Source of the DNA: JAUILA01 sp050289805
GTDB taxonomy: Bacteria; Bacteroidota; Bacteroidia; Cytophagales; Cyclobacteriaceae
Length of the DNA stretch: 64,000 bases
NCBI GenBank assembly: GCA_050289805.1
Contig: JBNKGL010000007.1
Coordinates: forward strand, 88,991-152,990
Reading direction: 5' to 3'
The notes under the pieces are model-generated. The model was not told where the DNA came from and ran no database searches. It was given only the letters and a program-made list of their open reading frames with translations. A program made the translations under genes and the position numbers. How positions within the stretch are numbered: position 1 is the first letter of the stretch; each line of letters opens with the position of its first letter. Shown here in pieces: positions 1 to 8,918 of the stretch.

Positions 1-315
1 CAATTGCTCCTCATAGGAGGCTAGTTCAGTTCGATAGTCATCGAGCGTATCATATCCGCGATTATACGCTTCCATGATCTTCAGTTTAAAGTTCTCGTAC
101 AGGTCCAGGTATTCGGAAATATCATTTCGCGTAAAGGCACTGTCCAGCCGGGCGTTGTTCTTTTCATAAACATAGACGAATTCATCCGCATGGATTGCTG
201 AATCTCCTATGGTAAAGAGTACCGGAATTTTTTCAGAAGGCGAATCAGCAGATTGCTGTTTTACAGGCTGGCAGGCGATCCAGAAAAGTGGAATCAAAAA
301 AATAAACTGTCTCAT
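1..315 (-). CDS. PPIC-type peptidyl-prolyl isomerase-like lipoprotein (N-terminal part, runs off the window)
   Basis: The frame opens with ATG at 315 and stays open to base 1, giving the first 105 residues only. The N-terminus is a lipoprotein signal: hydrophobic FIFLIPLFWIAC with a lipobox cysteine at residue 15. After it, the segment around DEFVYVYEKNN, EYLDLYENFKLKIMEA and GYDT resembles the start of Bacteroidota parvulin-type (SurA/PpiC-like) periplasmic foldases, which help outer-membrane protein folding. The catalytic rotamase domain would lie outside the window, so the assignment rests on this N-terminal similarity alone. It is the last visible gene on the minus strand here, 63 bases downstream of the anti-sigma kinase gene. 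Confidence 0.6.
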   Translation of the reverse strand, partial: MRQFIFLIPLFWIACQPVKQQSADSPSEKIPVLFTIGDSAIHADEFVYVYEKNNARLDSAFTRNDISEYLDLYENFKLKIMEAYNRGYDTLDDYRTELASYEEQL

Positions 316-378
316 ACCAAAGAGTTGGAAATGTGCAAGTTTACATCATTTAGATGGAAAAGGCGAATCAGGCTATTA

Positions 379-789
379 TCAGATGAATTTTTTGGTGAGC
401 TGACAAACATAAAACTCACCCTTTGGAAAAATCCTGATCTCATCCATGATCTTTTTTACGAGAATCAGGCCAAGGCCACCCTTACGCTGCATCTTGATAA
501 TGTCTTCGAGCTGGGGCTCCTTATATTTATTTATATTGAACATCTCACTGCGGTCGATTATATCAAAAATTACCTTGTCATTCCTGATATCAATTTCCAG
601 TTGTAGCTCATCCTTTTCGTCACATTCATGTCCGTGAATGATCAGGTTGGCACAAACCTCATCCACTGCCAGGACAACCGCGCTGATTTCCAGTTCATCC
701 ATATCATGTTTACGTAGCACACCTTCTGTGAAGCCTCTAATATCACGCAGGCGGCTTTTGCTGCAAGATGTACTGTAAGTATATTTCAT
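379..789 (-). CDS. RsbW-like anti-sigma serine/threonine kinase (HATPase_c_2)
   Basis: 136 residues, one GHKL ATPase domain of the RsbW/SpoIIAB type. The N-box is DEVCANLIIHG (residues 43-53), and the C-terminal glycine loop is GGLGLILVKKIMDEI (104-118). Such proteins bind a regulator (classically a sigma factor) and phosphorylate a STAS antagonist. The segment expected to read D-x-G-x-P-F reads DRSEMF (79-84), so the usual glycine is missing. The start codon overlaps the stop of the upstream STAS gene by four bases, so the two are translationally coupled. No sigma factor gene is visible nearby, so the partner is unknown. Confidence 0.85.
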   Translation of the reverse strand: MKYTYSTSCSKSRLRDIRGFTEGVLRKHDMDELEISAVVLAVDEVCANLIIHGHECDEKDELQLEIDIRNDKVIFDIIDRSEMFNINKYKEPQLEDIIKMQRKGGLGLILVKKIMDEIRIFPKGEFYVCQLTKKFI

Positions 790-1124
790 GACAATGCTGA
801 TTTGGCGTCCTCCACTGTTTCCTTAATTGTCAATAGCTGGTCGAGCCCTAATATGTCAAACACATTTCGAACCTTCGGGTTTAAACCGAAAATCACCAGT
901 GAAGCATCCTGCTTTCTGAATTCCTCAATATAGGACATAAAAACACCCAGCCCTGCTGAAGAAATATAGCTCAGTTCAGAGCAATCAACGATCAGGTTTG
1001 ACGGTCCTTCGGCGACGATCTCACCAATGGCTTCGTCCAGTTGAATCGATGAACTGGCGTCAATTTCACCGATTACCTTCATCAATAAATAATTATCTTC
1101 CGATCTCGTTCTTATATCGACCAT
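786..1124 (-). CDS. STAS-domain anti-anti-sigma factor (RsbV/SpoIIAA-like)
   Basis: 112 residues, a single STAS domain. The phosphorylation loop reads YISSAGLGVF (residues 53-62); Ser56 aligns with the serine phosphorylated in SpoIIAA, although the preceding aspartate of the classical DSSG is a serine here. In the family, the unphosphorylated form binds the RsbW-like kinase and releases its target; the phosphatase resets it. It lies between the phosphatase gene (47 bases upstream) and the kinase gene (four-base overlap), the usual order of a partner-switching operon. Confidence 0.88.
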   Translation of the reverse strand: MVDIRTRSEDNYLLMKVIGEIDASSSIQLDEAIGEIVAEGPSNLIVDCSELSYISSAGLGVFMSYIEEFRKQDASLVIFGLNPKVRNVFDILGLDQLLTIKETVEDAKSALS

Positions 1125-1171
1125 AGTCTTAATACGTATTTTATTATCATTAGTTCAATTCAGATTTAGCA

Positions 1172-3232
1172 TTATTTAAATTTCAAACAGATCATGGTAT
1201 AATCATCATCTATTGTCTTGGAGCCCGTAAATGCATAAAGCTCCTCAATCAGGTTATCCAGTATTTTCTGTACGTCGTGCGCCTGGTTTCTTTCCAGAAT
1301 TTCCTGTAAACGATCATATCCGAATTCTTCCCCCTTCCTGTTCTTGGCTTCTGTGATTCCATCCGTATACAGGAGCATCACATCACCGGGCTGATAGTGA
1401 AAATAATTGGTATGAATGTATTTGTCATATTCTCCGTTTCTGATGATTCCCAGGCCTAGACCTTTGTTTTTGAAATAATGCGCCCTTCCTTCCTGCTTGT
1501 TGAAATATAACGTGGGACAGTGACCTGCCCGGGTGAATTCCACCTTTTTCTGATTGCTGTCGATCACAAAAAATGAGGTTGTAATAAATGAATTTTTATC
1601 CAGACACCTGCTTAATGCATCATTGGCGCGGATAAGGAAATCACTGGGAGAAAGATCCATTTGTGCCAGGCTCTGAAAGATACCTTTCATCTGGGACATA
1701 TGAAAAGCTGCCGATGTCCCTTTACCGGAAACGTCACTGATTATAAGCGCTACACGACCGTCACTAATGCGGTACGTATCATAATAATCACCCCCAACTT
1801 CATCTGCCGCCTCTGTGAAAGACATGATATCGTAATCGGCATCGTGCTGAAGTTCCTTTGGAAGGAGACTTTGCTGAACGCGTTGCGCAATTTTCAGCTC
1901 TTCCTTATAGCGTTCGTTTTTCAGGGCTTCGGATAGGAGGCGGAAATTTTCAATGGAGATTCCAGCCTGGTTTGTGAACGTTCCCACAATTTTCGACATC
2001 TCCTTATTGAAGCCATCACTCACATCCTTTAATACAACCAGTGTTCCAAGCTGGTCATTCTTTACATAAATGGGCTGGGTGAGAATTGATCTGAAACGTG
2101 TGCCCTTAATGAGTCCGAGGTTTCTGGATTTATCCGTTCCGGAATCAAACAGGCCTTTGATATTATTTTTCGCAACATATTTTTTGATTGCATCAATTTC
2201 ACCCCGTGTGATCTGGTACATATAATATGTATCATCTTCACCATTCCTCGGGTGTATTTCTATCCAGCTGGCATCCGCAAATACGGTGGATACAACACTT
2301 TCCAGCAAAATTTCATAAACGCGATGTTCACTTTGTTCCGTTTGAATGGACTGGCTGAGCCGCTGAAAATTCACCACCTCTTCCAGCTTTTGCTCGAATA
2401 CCGATGAGGTGGGCAGGTTAAAGAGAATCACCAACAGGCTGAATAGCGCATATATGAATATAAAGGCAAGTATTGCGGTAATGAAAACATTCTCCCGAAC
2501 ATCCAGGAACTGTCCACCCGTAAGATTGTTCAGTTCAATTGTTGAGCTGTAAAGAACAAAAGTGAAGTAGAAAAGGTAGAACATGGCCAGGAGAATGAGC
2601 AATATGCTTTTCCATTTCTGCTTGAAATTCAGGTAGGCCACCCATTTCATATTCGCCGAGAGGAAAATACCCATCAGCACTAAAGCCCCGCCATAAAATT
2701 GATCCAGCTGATCATGGTAACTAAACGGCAATGCCATGTAGACCAGGCTTATCAGGAATGCATATTCAAATATCTGCCAGGACCGAAGCAGGAACTTTGA
2801 TTTCTGATAAACAATCAGTCGTTTCCATACAATAAAGGTCGACACCAGGTAAGCACTCACCAGGCCGAGGTTTGCCAGGTAAATAAAATTCAGAAAAAGA
2901 ACATTCTGAGCCAGGGATGACTGACCTAATATCTTTAATAATAATTCGAACGAAAGTGAAACAATCGTAATGATCAGTCCTGTAACGAATACCTTCCAAA
3001 GGAGATCGACAAAATTTATACTATCGGCCTTTTCAATTTTGAATTTATAAAAAATGAAAAGGGACAGGATGTAAACGCTCAAAAGTATGCCGGGAAGGTC
3101 CAGCGAAACTTCGGGCTGGATATTGTTCATCGCACTGAACAGGATAGTCTCACTTGAAAATACAAGCGCCAGCCAGCTGAAAATGGCTACGATCGTTGCA
3201 AATCTCGTGATGGTGCGTGAACTAATTCTCAT
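1172..3232 (-). CDS. Membrane-bound SpoIIE/RsbU-type PP2C phosphatase with GAF-like sensor
   Basis: 686 residues. The first ~270 hold about eight hydrophobic segments, followed by a GAF-like domain (~290-440), a short coiled linker, and a C-terminal SpoIIE phosphatase domain (~455-686). Phosphatase motifs are intact: EVGGDYYD, DVSGKG, AGHCPTLY, LLYTDGITEA and the final DDDYT, supplying the metal-binding aspartates. It should dephosphorylate the STAS protein encoded next, coupling a membrane or ligand signal to the switch. The input signal cannot be read from the sequence. The ATG at 3232 begins a normal membrane-insertion N-terminus (MRISSRTITRFATIVAIF). Confidence 0.88.
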   Translation of the reverse strand: MRISSRTITRFATIVAIFSWLALVFSSETILFSAMNNIQPEVSLDLPGILLSVYILSLFIFYKFKIEKADSINFVDLLWKVFVTGLIITIVSLSFELLLKILGQSSLAQNVLFLNFIYLANLGLVSAYLVSTFIVWKRLIVYQKSKFLLRSWQIFEYAFLISLVYMALPFSYHDQLDQFYGGALVLMGIFLSANMKWVAYLNFKQKWKSILLILLAMFYLFYFTFVLYSSTIELNNLTGGQFLDVRENVFITAILAFIFIYALFSLLVILFNLPTSSVFEQKLEEVVNFQRLSQSIQTEQSEHRVYEILLESVVSTVFADASWIEIHPRNGEDDTYYMYQITRGEIDAIKKYVAKNNIKGLFDSGTDKSRNLGLIKGTRFRSILTQPIYVKNDQLGTLVVLKDVSDGFNKEMSKIVGTFTNQAGISIENFRLLSEALKNERYKEELKIAQRVQQSLLPKELQHDADYDIMSFTEAADEVGGDYYDTYRISDGRVALIISDVSGKGTSAAFHMSQMKGIFQSLAQMDLSPSDFLIRANDALSRCLDKNSFITTSFFVIDSNQKKVEFTRAGHCPTLYFNKQEGRAHYFKNKGLGLGIIRNGEYDKYIHTNYFHYQPGDVMLLYTDGITEAKNRKGEEFGYDRLQEILERNQAHDVQKILDNLIEELYAFTGSKTIDDDYTMICLKFK

Positions 3233-3269
3233 GGTCTAATTAAACGCCATGAAGATACAAAAATGATGT

Positions 3270-3308
3270 GGATTCATGCCAGAGAAGAAGGTTGTCAGGC
3301 ATGAATCC
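3270..3308 (-). terminator. Inverted repeat after guaB, probable terminator
   Basis: GGATTCATGCC (3270-3280) is perfectly repeated in inverse at 3298-3308, an 11-bp stem with a 17-base loop. On the minus strand it begins 11 bases after the guaB stop and is followed a few bases later by a short T-run, so it would separate guaB from the phosphatase operon. The T-run is not immediately adjacent, so an operator or attenuator is also possible. Confidence 0.5.
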
Positions 3309-3319
3309 ATGATGATGCG

Positions 3320-4792
3320 TTATTTTCGGCTATAATTGGGTGCTTCACGTGTGATAAATACATCATGCGGATGGCTTTCGTGAACACCTGCAGCCGTAAT
3401 TTTCACAAATTTGGCTTGCTTGAGTTCATCCATTGAGGCAGCTCCGCAATAACCCATACCTGCACGCAGACCTCCAACCAGCTGGTACAGCACTTCCGAT
3501 ACCAAACCCTTGTAGTCGACCCTGCCAACAATTCCTTCCGGAACCAACTTCTTAATATCATCTTCGGCGTCCTGGAAATAGCGGTCTTTTGATCCTTCCT
3601 CCATGGCTTCGAGGGATCCCATTCCCCTGTAGGATTTGAATTTTCTTCCCTCATAAATGATCACCTCACCCGGTGCTTCTTCGGTTCCGGCCAAAAGTGA
3701 TCCAATCATCACACTATCGGCTCCTCCCGCCAGCGCTTTGACCACGTCACCTGAAAAACGTATTCCACCATCGGCAATTACAGGAACCCCGGAACCGGAA
3801 ACCGCCTTGGATGATTCATAAACCGCTGAAAGCTGCGGCACCCCGACTCCTGCAATAATTCTTGTTGTACATATACTTCCGGGACCAACACCCACTTTGA
3901 TGGCATCTGCACCGGCTTCCACCAGCCGCTTTGCTCCTTCACCTGTTGCGATATTTCCCACAACCAGCTCGAGATCAGGATATTGTGATTTTACCTTTTT
4001 ACAGGCATTGATAACCCCAAGGGAATGTCCATGCGCTGTATCAATACTTACGACATCCACGCCTGCAGTGATGAGTGCGTCAATCCGTTCGAGTATATCA
4101 TCGGTTACTCCTACAGCCGCCCCTACTCTCAGCCTTCCATACTCGTCCTTGCAGGCATTCGGCTTATCCCTTTTCTTCAGGATATCCTTGTAGGTAATCA
4201 GTCCTGTAAGAACCCCATCCTTATTAACGATTGGCAGCTTTTCTATTTTATATTTCTGCAGGATACCCTCGGCTTTTTCCAGTCCAATGTTTTCCTCCGC
4301 AGTTATCAATCCTTCACTCGTCATGATTTCACGAATGGGTGTACCCATATCCTTATGAAAACGCAAATCTCTGTTGGTAATGATTCCGATAAGCTTTCTG
4401 CCTTCATCCACTACAGGTATACCGCCAATCTTGTATTCACGCATGATTAACTCGGCATCACGTACATTGGAATTAACATTCAAGGTAATGGGATCAAGGA
4501 TCATCCCGCTCTGGCTCCGTTTCACCTTACGAACCTGCTTTGCCTGTGATTCTATATCCATATTTTTATGGATGAATCCCAGACCACCCTCAAGGGCCAT
4601 GGCGATGGCAAGCTCCGATTCAGTAACCGTATCCATGGCAGCTGAAATCAACGGGATATTCAAACGGATATTTCTCGTAAGCTGTGTGGAAGTGTCTGTA
4701 TCTCTGGGAAGAACCTGTGAAAAACCGGGAAGTAGAAGCACATCATCGTAGGTGAGCGCCTCAAAAAGGAATTTGGAAGTATCTAGGGACAT
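3320..4792 (-). CDS. guaB: Inosine-5'-monophosphate dehydrogenase
   Basis: 490 residues, the normal length. It oxidises IMP to XMP with NAD, the committed step of GTP synthesis, in the cytoplasm. The TIM barrel is interrupted by two CBS domains (~97-215). The catalytic loop is GVGPGSICTTRIIAGVG with the nucleophile Cys308; the flap region near GRKFKSYRGMGS is also intact. The first codon at 4792 fits the family and lies about 30 bases below a TAGCTTTG -7 box. The gene stands alone, with a strong inverted repeat after it. Confidence 0.97.
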   Translation of the reverse strand: MSLDTSKFLFEALTYDDVLLLPGFSQVLPRDTDTSTQLTRNIRLNIPLISAAMDTVTESELAIAMALEGGLGFIHKNMDIESQAKQVRKVKRSQSGMILDPITLNVNSNVRDAELIMREYKIGGIPVVDEGRKLIGIITNRDLRFHKDMGTPIREIMTSEGLITAEENIGLEKAEGILQKYKIEKLPIVNKDGVLTGLITYKDILKKRDKPNACKDEYGRLRVGAAVGVTDDILERIDALITAGVDVVSIDTAHGHSLGVINACKKVKSQYPDLELVVGNIATGEGAKRLVEAGADAIKVGVGPGSICTTRIIAGVGVPQLSAVYESSKAVSGSGVPVIADGGIRFSGDVVKALAGGADSVMIGSLLAGTEEAPGEVIIYEGRKFKSYRGMGSLEAMEEGSKDRYFQDAEDDIKKLVPEGIVGRVDYKGLVSEVLYQLVGGLRAGMGYCGAASMDELKQAKFVKITAAGVHESHPHDVFITREAPNYSRK

Positions 4793-4822
4793 GGCAAATA
4801 AGCGTTAATGTTATTTGCCGTG

Positions 4823-4830
4823 CAAAGCTA
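4823..4830 (-). promoter_or_regulatory. Bacteroidota-type -7 box upstream of guaB
   Basis: On the minus strand the bases read TAGCTTTG, a full match to TAnnTTTG, about 30 bases before the guaB ATG. At the -33 position (19-base spacing) there is only TTTT instead of TTTG. Confidence 0.45.
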
Positions 4831-4899
4831 ATGAGATGGGAGCATATAAAAAATGAAATCCACCTAATTAATTTCACTTTAGCTGCGTATATTTCAGAA

Positions 4900-5541
4900 A
4901 TGAAGTTTCTAAAAGCATGTTTTTTTGTCTCATGCTGGCTTTTTACCATTCCAACAACTGCTCAGACCTATGAGGGAAAAGCCTCATACTATGCCGATAA
5001 ATTTGAAGGCAGACCCACTGCCAGCGGTACGAAATACCGCGCCACTGAATTTACAGCCGCCCACAGGACACTTCCGTTCGGAACGGTAGTGCGGGTAGTA
5101 AATCTTGAAAACAGGCGTGAGGTAATTGTAACGGTCAATGACCGTGGTCCCTTCGTTAAAAACAGGATCATCGACCTTTCCAAGGCAGCAGCCCAAAGCC
5201 TGGATTTCATCCTGCAGGGTGTTACGGATGTTCGGATCGAAATCCTCCAATCTGGTGATGAGGATCATTTCCTGTCAACAACCGGCGATAAAATCAGTCC
5301 GGAGGGATGGTATATCCAGCTCGCCAGTTTCAGCCAGAAAGATAATGCAATCCTGCTGGCACGTGAGATCGGACAAGCCTATGATACCTCGATTTTTATT
5401 GAACAAAAATCCATCGAAAATATTCCGCATTATCGCGTCCATGCCGGACCATTTGCCGACAAATCCAGTGCAGAAAAAATAATGAAGTCTCTCGAACCTT
5501 CATTTCGCGGGCTCCTCTTGAAAGAGCACAAATCTTTTTAA
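4900..5541 (+). CDS. rlpA: RlpA-like septal ring protein with C-terminal SPOR domain
   Basis: 213 residues from the ATG at 4900. This start gives a clean signal peptide, MKFLKACFFVSCWLFTIPTTAQ; a longer frame from 4831 would bury it. Residues ~25-115 form the double-psi barrel of RlpA, with GKASYYADKFEGRPTASG, the histidine in AAHRTLPFGT and the aspartate in VNDRGPF, all conserved in active RlpA lytic transglycosylases. The C-terminal ~75 residues (WYIQLASFSQ onward) form a SPOR domain, which binds denuded glycan at division sites. It is transcribed divergently from guaB. Enzymatic activity is inferred from family, not shown. Confidence 0.85.
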   Translation: MKFLKACFFVSCWLFTIPTTAQTYEGKASYYADKFEGRPTASGTKYRATEFTAAHRTLPFGTVVRVVNLENRREVIVTVNDRGPFVKNRIIDLSKAAAQSLDFILQGVTDVRIEILQSGDEDHFLSTTGDKISPEGWYIQLASFSQKDNAILLAREIGQAYDTSIFIEQKSIENIPHYRVHAGPFADKSSAEKIMKSLEPSFRGLLLKEHKSF

Positions 5542-5563
5542 ATGTTTTTGCGTACAATGTTAA

Positions 5564-5926
5564 ATGAAGGAAAACCTAATTTCCCATGCAGCCACGGTAA
5601 TTCCGGTGAGCGATATAATTCGATCCATAGAGTTCTACCAATCACTGGGCTTTGACGTTACCTATCGCCATGGCTCCCCAACCTACTATGCTGTGCTCAA
5701 GGCTGGCAGCGCATCCATACATCTTACCTTATCTGCTGAAGTAAACCCGGAAAAAAATATTCGCATTTACATTTTTTCCCATGATGTGGAGAAATTCTTT
5801 GAACACTGCCAATCGCAGGGATTTCAACTGAATGATTTACAGGACACTGACTATGAAATGAAGGATTTTGAAGTCAGTGATCCCGATGGACACCTGCTTT
5901 GTTTCGGTGAGCATACTTCCCGCTGA
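5564..5926 (+). CDS. VOC-family (glyoxalase/bleomycin-resistance fold) protein
   Basis: 120 residues with the paired beta-alpha-beta-beta-beta layout of the vicinal oxygen chelate superfamily. The first module starts at VIPVSDIIRSIEFYQSLGF, and the second ends with the typical SDPDGHLLCFGE. The family spans lyases, dioxygenases and drug-binding proteins, so no substrate can be assigned. The short length and typical DPDGH ending resemble stand-alone bleomycin-resistance-like proteins, which work as dimers. It starts 22 bases after rlpA on the same strand. Confidence 0.75.
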   Translation: MKENLISHAATVIPVSDIIRSIEFYQSLGFDVTYRHGSPTYYAVLKAGSASIHLTLSAEVNPEKNIRIYIFSHDVEKFFEHCQSQGFQLNDLQDTDYEMKDFEVSDPDGHLLCFGEHTSR

Positions 5927-5973
5927 ATCTTACATCCTGTTTGTAATTACGGGTTAAATTTCTATAATCGTGG

Positions 5974-7515
5974 ATGCAATATATTTTATTACTAATACTT
6001 TTACTCCCTGCCTTGCCTTTAATTTCGCAGGACCAATCGCTGGATTCCCTGGCCTTCAATTCCAGCTATGAATACGAAATAATAAACCAATCCCTGACAG
6101 ACTCCGGAAATGACCGGCTGGCACTTTTCGCAGTTGTTGACGAAAATGTTGATCAAAATGATGTTGCACGTTTTCGGGAAAGATGGGACGGACTCATGTC
6201 TTCCTTTCAGACCGAAAAATTCAGTAAGAAAAGCCGCGAAAAGCAGGTCAGGACAATTTATAAAGAATTGCATGACGCGCTACTGGTGAAATATGAGTTG
6301 AACAACCGCTATCCTGAAATTTTTACCAAAGGATATTACAACTGCGTTAGTGCGACGGCCATGTATGCCATGGCGCTTGAAGAATTAAATATCCCCTTTC
6401 AGATTAAAGAAACACCGACGCATGTATACCTTGTAGCCTACCCGGACGACGAAAACATATTGCTCGAGTCAACCGATCCATTGAATGGTTATGTTACCTT
6501 CGATACAAATTTCCGGCGAAATTACATTCAGAACCTTGCTTCCGCCAAGCTAATCTCACAGGAAGAATTAAAACGCCGTGATCCGGATGAACTTTTTGAA
6601 CAGCATTTCTTCAGTAATGAAAATATTGACATCCATGCACTGGCGGGTATTCAATATGCCAACGATGCACTTCTCAAATTAGAAAACAATCAGCTTGAAG
6701 GTGCTTTGCATCAATTGGAGAAGGCCCAAGCGCTGTATCCTTCAGATCGGTACAGGACATTGATTGTCGCCCTGGCGGTTGAAATATTACACACCCGGGA
6801 TGCAACCGATCCGGAGACAGCCATATTTTACGCCAGAATTGGCAACTATTCTACCGGGGAGGTGAAGCTGGATGAAATGGCTGGCGAATACATGAGGATC
6901 AGCCAGGCTTTACTAAATTCTTCCTATCAGCCGGATGTGCTGGCCAAATGGGTAAAATACCAGGAATCAAACCTGAAATGGCCCGAGTTACTGACGAGAA
7001 TTAATTTTCTCTATTTATATGAAACGGGCCGAATCGCCTACAACAGAAACGATTTTAAAACGGCTATCCAAAATTTCGGTGAAGCCATGAGAAGCGAACC
7101 CGAAAATACTGATGTTCAAAACGCGCTGATATCTTCCATCGACCAGCGGCTTACGACCTTGGGCTCGAATAAGCAGGAGATTGACACACTGCTGAACTAT
7201 CAAAAGCAATTTGCTGAGCTGGAATCGAACCTTACCTTCAAATCGATGCTGGCATGGCGGTATTTACGCCAATTTGCAATGTCGTATGATCTCAACAATC
7301 CGGCTGAAGCCGAAACCTACAGAACTCCATTCGAGCAAATGATGAGCAGCGATCTGCTGGTTGATCGCAACGACATCGGCCGTGCATATTCCATTGCGGC
7401 AGTTTATTATTTCAAGCGGGGAAATTCCCGAAAAGCCCGGGAATTAATCAACAAGGGCCTTGAACTTGCCCCCGATAATTATGAGCTACTCCTTCGTAAA
7501 AAGGCGATCCGTTAA
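5974..7515 (+). CDS. Secreted TPR protein with transglutaminase-like segment
   Basis: 513 residues with a signal peptide (MQYILLLILLLPALPLISQ). Residues ~110-165 carry YYNCVSATAMYAMALEEL followed by THVYLVAYPDD and an ESTDP motif. This spacing of Cys, His and Asp is that of the transglutaminase/cysteine-protease fold. The rest, ~220-513, is helical, with TPR-like units clearest at residues 350-385 and at the C-terminus (AYSIAAVYYFKRGNSRKARE). Envelope location is likely. Whether the triad is catalytic is unknown. Its stop codon overlaps the stop of the convergent downstream gene. Confidence 0.7.
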   Translation: MQYILLLILLLPALPLISQDQSLDSLAFNSSYEYEIINQSLTDSGNDRLALFAVVDENVDQNDVARFRERWDGLMSSFQTEKFSKKSREKQVRTIYKELHDALLVKYELNNRYPEIFTKGYYNCVSATAMYAMALEELNIPFQIKETPTHVYLVAYPDDENILLESTDPLNGYVTFDTNFRRNYIQNLASAKLISQEELKRRDPDELFEQHFFSNENIDIHALAGIQYANDALLKLENNQLEGALHQLEKAQALYPSDRYRTLIVALAVEILHTRDATDPETAIFYARIGNYSTGEVKLDEMAGEYMRISQALLNSSYQPDVLAKWVKYQESNLKWPELLTRINFLYLYETGRIAYNRNDFKTAIQNFGEAMRSEPENTDVQNALISSIDQRLTTLGSNKQEIDTLLNYQKQFAELESNLTFKSMLAWRYLRQFAMSYDLNNPAEAETYRTPFEQMMSSDLLVDRNDIGRAYSIAAVYYFKRGNSRKARELINKGLELAPDNYELLLRKKAIR

Positions 7516-8252
7516 TAATTACGGTTTTCCACAGAAAGATTATGGGTATGCTGAATGAAATAGGAATTACCCTGAAGTGTTGTGATCTCAGCAACCACGG
7601 GCACCTCCTTCATAATAAACATTCCCGGCGGAACTACGAATTCCATTTTTGCCTTGCCTTTGCCATTACCTTTAAGCTTGGTGGCACCGTCGGGAATCGC
7701 TCCATTCTCATCAAGTACGGTCACATAGTATTCAACACGCCTGTTGCCGTTGGATACGTTGAATTGAACAATGAATTTTCCATTCTTTAACAGCTGATCT
7801 TCCTCCGTAACAACCAGGTGGGGATATTTTTTCTTGAGACTTCCATCCAGCAAATATTCCTTCAGCCCGGTTGTTGGCTTGCCTTCAAAATATGGTACCT
7901 CAGACATCAGTTTCCCATTTTCATGGTAACGCTCCCGGATGCCATGTAATTTCCCGTATTCATATCGTGATACCTGGTATGGGTGCCCATTTTCATAGAA
8001 GGTCTTTGCCTCGCCGTGCTTATATCCATTCACATACTCAATGGATTGACGCAGGGTGCCATCCTGATAAAAGTTTTTTGCCAGACCATTTTTCTTCTTA
8101 TTTTCGATCGGAACTTCGGTCTTTAGTGTGCCATCGGGAAAATAGGCTCTGAAAAAATTCTCATCTTTCTTTTCCTTTTCCTCCGACTGCATGAAGTCAG
8201 GAACACAGGAAGTAAATACCACAAAAATCAGTGTAAAAGTTATATAGTGCAT
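7512..8252 (-). CDS. Lipoprotein with MORN/YwqK-type repeats
   Basis: 246 residues. The N-terminus MHYITFTLIFVVFTSC is a lipoprotein signal with Cys16 as lipidation site. Residues ~30-140 contain about five ~22-residue repeats of the pattern Y-x-x-[DEN]-G-x-[LP] (YFPDGTL, FYQDGTL, FYENGHP, YHENGKL, YLLDGSL), the MORN-like repeat seen in YwqK-family proteins. The C-terminal part (~150-246) is beta-rich and unassigned. Despite the family's frequent database label of antitoxin, nothing here suggests a toxin-antitoxin role. It converges on the TPR gene, and the two stop codons share the bases TTAA. Confidence 0.7.
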   Translation of the reverse strand: MHYITFTLIFVVFTSCVPDFMQSEEKEKKDENFFRAYFPDGTLKTEVPIENKKKNGLAKNFYQDGTLRQSIEYVNGYKHGEAKTFYENGHPYQVSRYEYGKLHGIRERYHENGKLMSEVPYFEGKPTTGLKEYLLDGSLKKKYPHLVVTEEDQLLKNGKFIVQFNVSNGNRRVEYYVTVLDENGAIPDGATKLKGNGKGKAKMEFVVPPGMFIMKEVPVVAEITTLQGNSYFIQHTHNLSVENRNY

Positions 8253-8291
8253 CCTAAAAAATTAATAGTCCTCAAATAAATTAAATTTCAA

Positions 8292-8918
8292 ATGTCAGGC
8301 AAAGAAATTCTTCAGGAAATTACGTCATACCTTCTTTCCATGCCAGTTTCTGAAGGATTGGGTCTCATTTTCGGAATACTGGCAGTCATTTTTTTAATTA
8401 AGGAAAGCATATGGACATGGCCATGGGGGATTGCATATACGATCGTTTCGTTGATCGTATTCTGGGAGCAGCGGCTTTACGGCGATCTGCTCCTTCACAT
8501 CATATATCTGGTACTGAATATTTATGGTTGGTATCACTGGATTCACGGTACTTCCAATAAGGATGATGAATTACACATCACCAATATTCCCGTTAAAAAT
8601 CTTCTGGCCGTGACCCTGGTATCTGCCCTGGGAATAGTTGGTTTTGGGTTTCTGCTTAAAGAATATTCCAACGCATCAGTGCCTTACTGGGATAGCGCCA
8701 CCAGTATTTTAAGTATTGCTGCCATGTGGATGACCACGCAAAAACGAATTGAAAACTGGATCCTTTGGCTTATTATTGATATCCTGGCTACGGGTATTTA
8801 TGTTTATAAATCGATGTATTTCTATGCACTCCTCTACTTCTTGTATATCGGGATGGCAATTGCAGGTTATATGGAATGGAAAAAGCTTCAGAAAAGACAA
8901 CTTCAGCAATCAAAATAG
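8292..8918 (+). CDS. pnuC: PnuC-type nicotinamide riboside transporter
   Basis: 208 residues, seven or so membrane helices, matching the PnuC family of facilitators that import nicotinamide riboside. Recognisable stretches are IKESIWTWPWGIAYTIVS and LVLNIYGWYHWI near the N-terminus and the paired tryptophan/tyrosine-rich helices after it. The nicotinamide riboside specificity, rather than thiamine or riboflavin as in PnuT/PnuX, is inferred from the next gene, a NadR-type kinase that overlaps its 3' end by 43 bases. No riboswitch structure was noticed upstream. Confidence 0.88.
   Translation: MSGKEILQEITSYLLSMPVSEGLGLIFGILAVIFLIKESIWTWPWGIAYTIVSLIVFWEQRLYGDLLLHIIYLVLNIYGWYHWIHGTSNKDDELHITNIPVKNLLAVTLVSALGIVGFGFLLKEYSNASVPYWDSATSILSIAAMWMTTQKRIENWILWLIIDILATGIYVYKSMYFYALLYFLYIGMAIAGYMEWKKLQKRQLQQSK

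Noticed and set aside
7512..8252. Toxin-antitoxin role for the YwqK-like lipoprotein
   Set aside because: That label comes from family naming. No toxin gene is adjacent, and the protein is an exported lipoprotein.
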